This document shows, piece by piece, positions 16,076 to 22,228 of a DNA stretch of 23,084 nt (the stretch's first letter is position 1; the number at the start of each line of letters is the position of its first letter). The stretch comes from an uncultured Candidatus Nemicrothrix sp. GTDB taxonomy: Bacteria > Actinomycetota > Acidimicrobiia > Acidimicrobiales > UBA8592. The DNA lies in contig CAJWRY010000010.1 in assembly GCA_913046155.1 (NCBI GenBank), forward strand, positions 1 to 23,084. Reading direction: 5' to 3'. The notes under the pieces are model-generated. The model did not search any database. It had not been told where the DNA came from and saw only the letters and a program-made list of their open reading frames with translations. The translations under genes were made by a program, and so were the position numbers.

Positions 16076-17232
16076 GATCCTAAGCTCCGTAACCTCTCTA
16101 TCGCGTCTGGGAGTATTTTGAGCACGCTATCAACATCATCTTCTGTGCTTTTATATCCCAAAGATAGCCGTAATGAACCCCTTGCAAGCTCACGTTTATA
16201 ACCCATTGCAGCCAAAACATGAGATGGTTCCTGTGCCCCACTTGAGCATGATGATGCCGCAGATGCGAATATACCTGATTGTTCTAATAGAAAGAGCAAC
16301 GCTTCGCTTTCTATACCACCAAAGCAAAGGTGGCATGACCCTGCTACTTTGTTCGACCGGTCAACGCTTCCATCTCCGTTTGAGCGAACTCCTGTTTCGA
16401 AAGTATTACTAATTTCTAAAAGGGAGTCAGCAAGACTATCCCTGAGCATAGCAACTCTTGCTGTATCCGCTTCTTTCGTGTCGGCAGTAACCCTTGCTGC
16501 GGCAGCCATGCCAACTATTCCTGGCGTATTGTGAGTTCCACTTCTGAGACCCTTTTCTTGACCGCCACCTAACTGTAGTGACGAAACTTTTGTTTGGTCT
16601 TTGACTATCAATGCCCCCACACCTTTGGGGCCCCCAAACTTATGTGCCGCTACGCTGATCAGGTCTGCGCATTCTGTAGCTATATGCATGTCCAGCCATG
16701 GAACAGCTTGCACGGCATCCGTATGTATTAGAGCCGTTGGTGATATCTCTTTTACGATAGAAACGATTGTTTTTAGGTCTTGGATTACTCCGGTTTCGCC
16801 ATTTACCAGGCCGATTGAGACTAATGTTGTTTGATCATTGATTATGTCGGCAAGATGATTTAGGTCAATGGCTCCATTTTGTTCTACATTAACGACTTTG
16901 CCACCAACAGACCTTGTTGGTTCCAGAACAGCGTGATGTTCAGTAGCAGAGCAAACCACAGTGCCACCTATCGCTGAGTGGACTCCGAAAATAGCCAGAT
17001 TATCTGACTCTGTACCCCCTGAGGTAAAGATAATATCTTGCGCTTTGCAGCCAAGTACATCCGCTAATTCGTCACGTGCATCATCAATTAAACGAAGAGC
17101 TTTTCGCGCCATTAAATGTGACCCTGATGGGTTCGCATAGTTTTCTCTTAGAACTGGAAGAATCGCTTCAATGACTTCCTCTCTAATGGGAGCTGAAGCG
17201 GCATTATCCATATAAATCATTTCGTCTACCAC
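16072..17232 (-). CDS. Cysteine desulfurase (NifS/IscS family)
   Basis: PLP enzyme that converts cysteine to alanine and an enzyme-bound persulfide. 386 residues. Seen: MDNAASAP at 8-15, SGGTESDN (71-78), ATEHHAVLE with PLP-stacking H100, HTDAVQA with D172, SVAAHKFGGPKGVG with PLP lysine K198, RSGTHNTPGI, and the persulfide loop SAASSCSSG with C329. Position directly ahead of mnmA, with a 4-bp overlap, indicates that its sulfur feeds tRNA thiolation; a role in Fe-S assembly is also possible. The GTG start is supported by TATTCT 6 nt upstream; internal ATG codons at residues 5 and 8 are alternatives. Confidence 0.96.
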   Translation of the reverse strand: MVDEMIYMDNAASAPIREEVIEAILPVLRENYANPSGSHLMARKALRLIDDARDELADVLGCKAQDIIFTSGGTESDNLAIFGVHSAIGGTVVCSATEHHAVLEPTRSVGGKVVNVEQNGAIDLNHLADIINDQTTLVSIGLVNGETGVIQDLKTIVSIVKEISPTALIHTDAVQAVPWLDMHIATECADLISVAAHKFGGPKGVGALIVKDQTKVSSLQLGGGQEKGLRSGTHNTPGIVGMAAAARVTADTKEADTARVAMLRDSLADSLLEISNTFETGVRSNGDGSVDRSNKVAGSCHLCFGGIESEALLFLLEQSGIFASAASSCSSGAQEPSHVLAAMGYKRELARGSLRLSLGYKSTEDDVDSVLKILPDAIERLRSLGS

Positions 17233-17238
17233 ATTTTA

Positions 17239-17244
17239 AGAATA
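17239..17244 (-). promoter_or_regulatory. Leaderless -10 box of the cysteine desulfurase-mnmA operon
   Basis: TATTCT on the minus strand, 6 nt before the GTG at 17232. A T-rich spacer precedes it; a weak GTGACG lies near the expected -35. It supports GTG as the true start. Confidence 0.5.
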
Positions 17245-17292
17245 CTGAAAAAAATAAAATAACGTCACTGTGTCGCAAATCACTAAATAATT

Positions 17293-17323
17293 TTGACTGG
17301 GTTGTTATTCCTTCAACTAGGGT
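17293..17323 (+). promoter_or_regulatory. Promoter of the SRPBCC gene, leaderless
   Basis: TTGACT (17293-17298), a 19-nt spacer, then TAGGGT (17318-17323), followed by 6 nt and the ATG at 17330. The -35 is a 5/6 match; the spacer is slightly long. No ribosome site is present. Confidence 0.5.
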
Positions 17324-17329
17324 TTAAAT

Positions 17330-17773
17330 ATGGCAACGATTTGTGTCACTATTGAAATAGCAGCCTCTCCAAAGCAAGTTTGGGAAGTCGTGAAAGACAT
17401 TAGCGATCACGTCAATTGGATGAAAGATGCTGAGAGAATTGACTTTCTGACCGAGCAGGTGAGTGGTGTTGGAACCATGTTTGACTGCGCAACAAAGGTA
17501 GGGCCTTTCAGGCTTAAAGACAAAATGGAGATTACCGAGTGGGTTGATGAGAAGTCAATGGGCGTGAGTCATGAGGGACTAGTAACTGGAACTGGCCGGT
17601 TTTCACTAGTGGAAACTAAAAGTAATGAAACCCGCTTCACGTGGGAAGAAACTCTCCACTTCCCTTATTGGATGGGGGGTCCACTCCGGAATCCCGTAGG
17701 CACTCGTCTATTGGCTTTGATCTGGAGAAAGAACTTAAAGTTGCTCAAGGAACAGGTGGAAGCATCACTGTAA
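17330..17773 (+). CDS. SRPBCC-family (START/polyketide cyclase-like) protein
   Basis: Single-domain helix-grip protein of 147 residues, the fold of Bet v1, START and polyketide cyclase/dehydrase proteins, which binds hydrophobic ligands. Seen: the N-terminal strand ICVTIEIAASPKQVWEVVKDI, the W-M-KDAERIDF segment, central strands, and a long C-terminal amphipathic helix (GTRLLALIWRKNLKLLKEQVEASL). The ATG start is supported by TAGGGT 6 nt upstream and a -35. It is divergent from the cysteine desulfurase and is followed 68 bp later by a 39-residue membrane peptide on the same strand. The ligand and process are unknown; members of this group are often annotated as cyclases without proof. Confidence 0.87.
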   Translation: MATICVTIEIAASPKQVWEVVKDISDHVNWMKDAERIDFLTEQVSGVGTMFDCATKVGPFRLKDKMEITEWVDEKSMGVSHEGLVTGTGRFSLVETKSNETRFTWEETLHFPYWMGGPLRNPVGTRLLALIWRKNLKLLKEQVEASL

Positions 17774-17805
17774 AGCAGCTCTGTGAGGATATTTTTCATT
17801 TGATT

Positions 17806-17821
17806 TAGTTCTCAAGAACTA
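17806..17821. repeat. Short inverted repeat upstream of the small membrane protein
   Basis: Arms TAGTTCT and AGAACTA with a 2-nt spacer. It lies between the SRPBCC stop and the small gene, just ahead of the TAGAGT box. It could be an operator. It has no T-run, so it is unlikely to be a terminator. Confidence 0.4.
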
Positions 17822-17841
17822 TGAGGGTAGAGTCGCCAAAT

Positions 17842-17961
17842 ATGCTTTTAAACTTGTTGGCACATCAAGGGGGTTGGGATGAGATCTTGATGGTCGTTGC
17901 TCCAATAATCTTCCTCTTCTGCCTGTTGAAACTTGCAAATAAAAGGGCACAACGGAATTGA
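17842..17961 (+). CDS. Small single-pass membrane protein, 39 residues
   Basis: Short open frame: MLLNLLAHQGGWDEILMV, followed by VAPIIFLFCLLKLANKRAQRN. Seen: a polar HQGGWDE motif, one hydrophobic helix (~17-32), and a positively charged tail (KRAQR), which places the C-terminus in the cytoplasm. I recall similar tiny proteins with a GGWDE motif followed by one helix in actinobacterial genomes, but cannot name a family. The ATG at 17842 has TAGAGT 8 nt upstream; an in-frame ATG at 17821 would give 46 residues but overlaps an inverted repeat. It stops 2 bp before the convergent murA end. That charged, ordered pattern argues against chance, but this remains a prediction. Confidence 0.65.
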   Translation: MLLNLLAHQGGWDEILMVVAPIIFLFCLLKLANKRAQRN

Positions 17962-17963
17962 AT

Positions 17964-19217
17964 TTAATTCTCTCTGGAAATATCCGCCCCAAGACTACTT
18001 AGATTCTCAACAAGATTTTCATATCCCCTATCTATATGGGATGGCTCACGTATTTCTGTTTGGCCTTGCGCACGCAAAGCTGCAACCACTAACGCTGCCC
18101 CAGCTCTTATGTCATGAGCACGTACTGGAGCCCCTGATAAGTTCTCGACACCTCGGATAACTGCATGATGTCCTTCTGTTCGAATGTCAGCTCCCATGCG
18201 AATCAATTCATCTATATATCTAAACCTTCCGCTAAATAAATTTTCTGTTACGATTCCGACGCCTTCAGAGACTGCAAGCATCGCAACAAGAAATGGTTTG
18301 TAGTCAGTAGCTATACCTGGATAAGGGAGAGTCGCCAGATCAACTGCTTTTAACGATTTATTAGCCATCACCCACAACCCATTAGAGTCAGCTGATATTC
18401 GCATTCCCATCTCACCTACTTTTTGGCAGAGCATATCCATGTGATCTGGCCTCGCACCGATCAGGTTGATTTCACCCCCTGCGATACCGACTGCTGCAAG
18501 ATATGTAGCTGCTTCAATCCTGTCGGGAACTACAGCGTGTTCCACAGCTCCGAGTTTCTCCACACCTTCAATTACTATCGTTGACGTTCCAGCCCCTAGG
18601 ACACTAGCTCCCATGCGATTAAGAAACGAAGCTAGATCAGCTATCTCCGGCTCACGCGCTGCATTTTCAATAATCGTTGTGCCATCTGCCAAGACAGCAG
18701 CCATCATAATATTCTCTGTTGCACCGACGCTGGGAAACTCTAATACGATGCGACTGCCCCGTAATCTCTCACAATGACCGTCAATGTATCCATGTTCCGA
18801 TGCGAACTTTGCACCTAACATTTCGAGGCCTCTTAAATGCATATCAATCGGTCTTGGGCCAAAATCATCCCCACCCGGTAGCGCAACCCGAGCTTTTCCA
18901 TACCTCGCAAGCAAAGGCCCTAACACAACTATGGAAGCCCTCATCTTTTCCACCAGTTCATAAGGAGCCTCTGCTGTCAGGTTTCCTGGGTTTGTGATCT
19001 CAAGTGAATTAGTATCGTTCTCTCTTACCGTCATTCCAAGTGAAACTAGTAACTCAGACATCAATCTGACATCAGTAATATCTGGAACATTCATGAGATG
19101 AAAAGTGCCTTCTGCCAACGAACAAGCCGCCATTATTTTAAGCGCAGAGTTTTTTGCTCCATTTATCTCGACATCCCCGTAGAGAGGCCCGCTTGGTTTA
19201 ACGATAATGCGATCCAT
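17964..19217 (-). CDS. murA: UDP-N-acetylglucosamine 1-carboxyvinyltransferase (Asp-type active site)
   Basis: Transfers enolpyruvate from PEP to UDP-GlcNAc, the first committed step of peptidoglycan synthesis, in the cytoplasm. 417 residues, normal. Seen: GDVEINGAKNSALKIMAA with K22 and N23, KMRASIVVLGPLLARYG, and ALPGGDDFGPRPIDMHLRG. D117 stands at the position of the catalytic Cys of E. coli MurA (C115). Also YPGIATDYKPF and RFRYIDEL. The Cys-to-Asp change is known from Mycobacterium and some other bacteria and makes the enzyme insensitive to fosfomycin. The ATG start is supported by CATACT 6 nt upstream. It is divergent from the MFS gene (77 bp) and convergent with the small membrane protein. 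Confidence 0.97.
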   Translation of the reverse strand: MDRIIVKPSGPLYGDVEINGAKNSALKIMAACSLAEGTFHLMNVPDITDVRLMSELLVSLGMTVRENDTNSLEITNPGNLTAEAPYELVEKMRASIVVLGPLLARYGKARVALPGGDDFGPRPIDMHLRGLEMLGAKFASEHGYIDGHCERLRGSRIVLEFPSVGATENIMMAAVLADGTTIIENAAREPEIADLASFLNRMGASVLGAGTSTIVIEGVEKLGAVEHAVVPDRIEAATYLAAVGIAGGEINLIGARPDHMDMLCQKVGEMGMRISADSNGLWVMANKSLKAVDLATLPYPGIATDYKPFLVAMLAVSEGVGIVTENLFSGRFRYIDELIRMGADIRTEGHHAVIRGVENLSGAPVRAHDIRAGAALVVAALRAQGQTEIREPSHIDRGYENLVENLSSLGADISREN

Positions 19218-19223
19218 TATCCA

Positions 19224-19229
19224 AGTATG
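19224..19229 (-). promoter_or_regulatory. Leaderless -10 box of murA
   Basis: CATACT on the minus strand, 6 nt before the ATG at 19217. No ribosome site; -35 unclear. Confidence 0.45.
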
Positions 19230-19294
19230 CTACGTGTAATTATCGTTTCCTCAAAAGTGCGATCTTTAACGAAAAGCTGTTTAATCAAATAACG

Positions 19295-20812
19295 ATGACT
19301 TTATTCAGGCACAAACGTTCAGTAGGGAGCGAAGAGGCAGAACAAATCAACTGTGCTCGTTCTAATTCTTTGTTCAAGGAATACGAGGTAGGGCCTGGAA
19401 TATTCAAATTAGCCGAGGGACCCTTTATAAGCTACCAACGCACGGTAGATATTGATATGCAGACATCGGATTTTGAAGTAACAGAAACATTCTCGTACAA
19501 AATATCAGCGCCCTTTTGGCATTACTTACTTCATTTTCCTATGAAGCGGGCGTTAAAGAATTCTAATTCATCCAAGAACTTCAATATCTGGTGGGCACCC
19601 CCTAACCGCTTTGATGCTCTAACATCACGAACGGTAAGCTTACTTTGCGTTGCTGCAATTGTTACTGGCTTTTTAGGTGCGCTGATCGGACAAACTGCCA
19701 CGTTTGCCGCTGAAGAGTTTGGAGCAGGAGATAGGGCACAAGGGATTCTTTTAGCTACTGTGCGAATCGGTGTATTACTCACAGTCTTTATTACCGCACT
19801 AGCTGATAATCGTGGAAGGAAGAAACTCCTGGAATTCTCATTATATGGAGGCTGTTGTCTGGCGGTCTTGAGTGCGGTAGCTCCCAATCTTTGGGCCTTA
19901 GGCATTACCCAATCGTTTGCTCGAGGCTTCGCTACTTCTATAAGTATCCTAATAGGAATCATGGCAGCTGAAGCTGCCCCGAAAGGTAGTCGCGCTTACA
20001 TTGCCGGTCTACTGACATTGTCAGCAGGTTTAGGGGCCGGGATACCAGTCTGGATCTTATTTCTTGCTGATCTACATCTAAAAGGCTGGAGATTGCTTTT
20101 TGCGACTGCGCTAATATTTTTTCCAGTAATTCGCTGGATTCATCTCCACCTTGAAGAAAGCAAACGCTTCATAAACCATATTGAAAACCACAAGTTTAAT
20201 AACGGCAGAAAACAAAAGGTCATTGTGAAACGTGTTCTCTTTCTAGCATCAGTCGCTTTTCTCCTTTTTTTATTTGTCTCACCTGCTAGCCAATTTAGAA
20301 ATGAATTCCTTAGAGACGAACGCGATTTTAGTGCTGCAAAAATATCTCTTTTCTTATTGACTGCCTATACTCCGCAAATTATTGGAGTGGCTATAGCTTC
20401 AAAAGTCTCGGATCTGAAAGGAAGAAAGCCTGTGGCCATGATCGCAGTAGGTATAGGGACGATACTGACGGTAGGAAGTTATAGCATCGCTGGCTTTGGC
20501 ATGTGGCTAATCACGATGTTTGCTGGAATCATTTCGGCTGGTGCCGGACCATCTTTAGGTGTCTATAGTGCGGAGATGTTCGGGACGGGACGACGCGGTC
20601 AGATTAGCGGTTTTTTATCACTTACGGCAGTGACCGGTAGCGCCCTAGGATTATTGATATGTGGAGACCTCTCAGAACGGTTCAATAGCTTTGGGGAAGC
20701 CTTTACGCTCTTAGCAATTGGCCCTTTACTAGTTGTTTTGATTGTCTATTTTTTCTTTCCCGAATCTGCTAATCAGGAGCTTGAAGATCTTAACCCCGAT
20801 GACAGCTCCTAA
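19295..20812 (+). CDS. MFS transporter with an N-terminal cytoplasmic extension
   Basis: Major facilitator transporter of 505 residues. Seen: from ~112 on, about twelve hydrophobic helices with two MFS motif-A loops (ADNRGRKKLL at 170-179 and SDLKGRKPV at 372-380), a polar central loop (~285-312), and the tail FPESANQELEDLNP typical of sugar/organic-acid porters. Residues 1-110 are not membrane-spanning and contain strand-like QRTVDIDMQT and VTETFSYKISAPFWHYLLHFPMKRAL. This extension is not part of a standard MFS protein and slightly resembles an SRPBCC-type fragment. TTTAAT lies 9 nt before the ATG. Divergent from murA. Its stop overlaps the convergent hydrolase stop by 4 bp. Substrate unknown. 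Confidence 0.88.
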   Translation: MTLFRHKRSVGSEEAEQINCARSNSLFKEYEVGPGIFKLAEGPFISYQRTVDIDMQTSDFEVTETFSYKISAPFWHYLLHFPMKRALKNSNSSKNFNIWWAPPNRFDALTSRTVSLLCVAAIVTGFLGALIGQTATFAAEEFGAGDRAQGILLATVRIGVLLTVFITALADNRGRKKLLEFSLYGGCCLAVLSAVAPNLWALGITQSFARGFATSISILIGIMAAEAAPKGSRAYIAGLLTLSAGLGAGIPVWILFLADLHLKGWRLLFATALIFFPVIRWIHLHLEESKRFINHIENHKFNNGRKQKVIVKRVLFLASVAFLLFLFVSPASQFRNEFLRDERDFSAAKISLFLLTAYTPQIIGVAIASKVSDLKGRKPVAMIAVGIGTILTVGSYSIAGFGMWLITMFAGIISAGAGPSLGVYSAEMFGTGRRGQISGFLSLTAVTGSALGLLICGDLSERFNSFGEAFTLLAIGPLLVVLIVYFFFPESANQELEDLNPDDSS

Positions 20813-21375
20813 CGAAGCGTATCTACCCATTTAGTAACTAAGCCAGCAACTATTTCGCTTTCTTTCGGATCATGATTCTGTCGTTCAAGAATATGGAATC
20901 GGACCTCAGAAGGAATCTTACGTGCATATTGCTCAAGCAAGTCTGGTGAGCCAAATGGGTCTTTATCACCCGATATAAAGATTGTTGGTCGCCGGATTCT
21001 GTGCAGGTGGCTGACACGAAGAGATTCGACTTTCCCCGGTGGATGCAACGGATAGCTTAAGAGGGCGAGAGCTCGGGACGGTAAACCTTCTGCTATAGCC
21101 ATAGAAGCAGCTCTACCTCCAAATGATCTTCCGCCGAGTACTAAACTACTTTGAGGAATTCCATTTGCCTCAGCGAAATCAATAGACACTTGAATGATCT
21201 CTTTCACGATTTTCTCTATTCTTGGCGGAGGTCGTTTGGCGCTTGCTTGCCGATAGGCGAAGTTATACCTGAGTACTGGAATTTTGCTTAGCCGCTCAAT
21301 TTCAAGAAAGACAGGGTGTTCCCTATTCCCCCCCGCACCATGGAAAAGAATAATTCCTCTGGGTTTCATAGGCAT
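20809..21375 (-). CDS. Alpha/beta hydrolase, KANL3/Tex30-like
   Basis: Small alpha/beta hydrolase of 188 residues. Seen: GIILFHGAGGN (oxyanion region) near the N-terminus, the nucleophile elbow GGRSFGGRAA with S84, an acid in FISGDKDPFG (D137 or D139), and a late H168 in RQNHDP, a full Ser-Asp-His set. The short length without a cap and the GGRSFGG elbow fit the Tex30/KANL3-like branch near dienelactone hydrolases. No signal peptide, so cytoplasmic. The start could also be the ATG two codons later. It follows the J-domain gene by 13 bp and is probably co-transcribed. Substrate unknown. Confidence 0.87.
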   Translation of the reverse strand: MPMKPRGIILFHGAGGNREHPVFLEIERLSKIPVLRYNFAYRQASAKRPPPRIEKIVKEIIQVSIDFAEANGIPQSSLVLGGRSFGGRAASMAIAEGLPSRALALLSYPLHPPGKVESLRVSHLHRIRRPTIFISGDKDPFGSPDLLEQYARKIPSEVRFHILERQNHDPKESEIVAGLVTKWVDTLR

Positions 21376-21388
21376 TCCCGCTGTTTGA

Positions 21389-22090
21389 CTATCGGAGTAA
21401 TATTCTTCTCGCTTCAGTTAATTCTTGTATCCTCTTCGCAACGTCAACCTTGATGTCATCATCACCAGTATCAGGGTGAGTGGAGCGCAGCAGTTTCCGA
21501 AACTGCTTTTTTACTTCTTCATCACCAGGGTTTGTGCTCGAAATACCTAGAACTTGCAATGCCCAACTCTCCGAGCTCTCATGCCCTAAATCAGCCACAA
21601 ATTTATCATGACGACTCAATAGGTAAGAAATGAAATCAGTTCCTACCTCGCCTCTCCACTTAACAGCCTTGTGCATTAGGTTGACGACAGCTGGCCGCTC
21701 TTTGTAAGCGAACTGACTGATTGAGTAAGCCGCAGCGAGAATATTCTGCTCAGCTGCTGCTTCATTCAATTCAAAGATGAACCTGTACTTTCCCTCAAAT
21801 TCTCGTAGCTGATGAACAGTTCTGGCTAGTCCGATTTTGTCTTCTTGAAACCTATGACGCAGACGTGGTTGAGAAATTCTTTCCCCACGTTGAAGTTGAT
21901 AAAGTAATTTTTTGTAGTCATCATAAAAATCCTCATCGATGCTCGGAATAAATCGCGCAACTATTCCTGCAAGCAAAACCGCTCCGTTCCCCGACCCTTT
22001 CTGTATCGGGAGATAAGTGTACCCGAGTGCAACTCGACGAGTTGGAGCATTTGTTCTTGAGTGAAAGATTTCAAGCTCCGCTAACAGCAT
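21389..22090 (-). CDS. J-domain protein with an uncharacterised N-terminal region
   Basis: 233 residues. The last ~55 form a J-domain: WALQVLGISSTNPGDEEVKKQFRK, then the diagnostic HPD at 205-207, then a helix ending EARRILLR. J-domains stimulate the ATPase of a DnaK-type chaperone. The first ~175 residues (MLLAELEIFHSRTNAPTRRVALGY...) are unknown to me, mostly charged and helical, and lack the G/F-rich and zinc regions of true DnaJ. A J-domain at the C-terminus marks a specialised co-chaperone that recruits Hsp70 to one client. The ATG has TAATCT 6 nt upstream and TTGAGA further up. It is divergent from glpX (138 bp) and followed by the alpha/beta hydrolase. Confidence 0.85.
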   Translation of the reverse strand: MLLAELEIFHSRTNAPTRRVALGYTYLPIQKGSGNGAVLLAGIVARFIPSIDEDFYDDYKKLLYQLQRGERISQPRLRHRFQEDKIGLARTVHQLREFEGKYRFIFELNEAAAEQNILAAAYSISQFAYKERPAVVNLMHKAVKWRGEVGTDFISYLLSRHDKFVADLGHESSESWALQVLGISSTNPGDEEVKKQFRKLLRSTHPDTGDDDIKVDVAKRIQELTEARRILLR

Positions 22091-22096
22091 GACTTC

Positions 22097-22123
22097 AGAT
22101 TAGATCGGATTGTCTTTTCTCAA
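22097..22123 (-). promoter_or_regulatory. Leaderless promoter of the J-domain gene
   Basis: On the minus strand: TTGAGA (22123-22118), a 15-nt spacer, TAATCT (22102-22097), then 6 nt and the ATG at 22090. The -35 lies in one arm of the inverted repeat shared with glpX. The spacer is short. Confidence 0.55.
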
Positions 22124-22150
22124 CGCATTAAGAAGCGAATATTGAGAAAA
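22115..22150. repeat. Inverted repeat carrying the -35 boxes of two divergent promoters
   Basis: Perfect 9-bp arms TTTTCTCAA (22115-22123) and TTGAGAAAA (22142-22150), 18-nt spacer. The spacer begins with CGC and contains a matching GCG. Each arm supplies a TTGAGA -35 box, one per strand. Confidence 0.7.
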
Positions 22151-22170
22151 ACTAATGTTTCCGCTGTAAT
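22142..22170 (+). promoter_or_regulatory. Sigma70-type promoter of glpX
   Basis: TTGAGA (22142-22147), a 17-nt spacer, TGTAAT (22165-22170): 5/6 matches in both boxes with ideal spacing. Transcription would start near 22177, giving a leader of about 50 nt with a ribosome site. A 10-bp palindrome TGTGGCCACA (22180-22189) sits just after the predicted start point and could be an operator. Confidence 0.65.
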
Positions 22171-22219
22171 ACTTCGCTTTGTGGCCACACCGGATGTAGC
22201 GTTTGGATTATACGAATTT

Positions 22220-22223
22220 GGAG
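22220..22223 (+). promoter_or_regulatory. Ribosome binding site of glpX
   Basis: GGAG, 5 nt before the ATG at 22229. It differs from most first-in-operon genes of this window, which have no such site. Confidence 0.6.
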
Positions 22224-22228
22224 TAGTT

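Noticed and set aside
19200..19247. Inverted repeat AACGATAAT/ATTATCGTT around the murA start
   Set aside because: Arms are AT-rich and 30 bp apart, with one arm inside the murA coding sequence; chance is a sufficient explanation without conservation data.
19531..19962. 143-residue minus-strand frame opposite the MFS gene
   Set aside because: Shadow of the transporter coding strand; no motif, no start signal.
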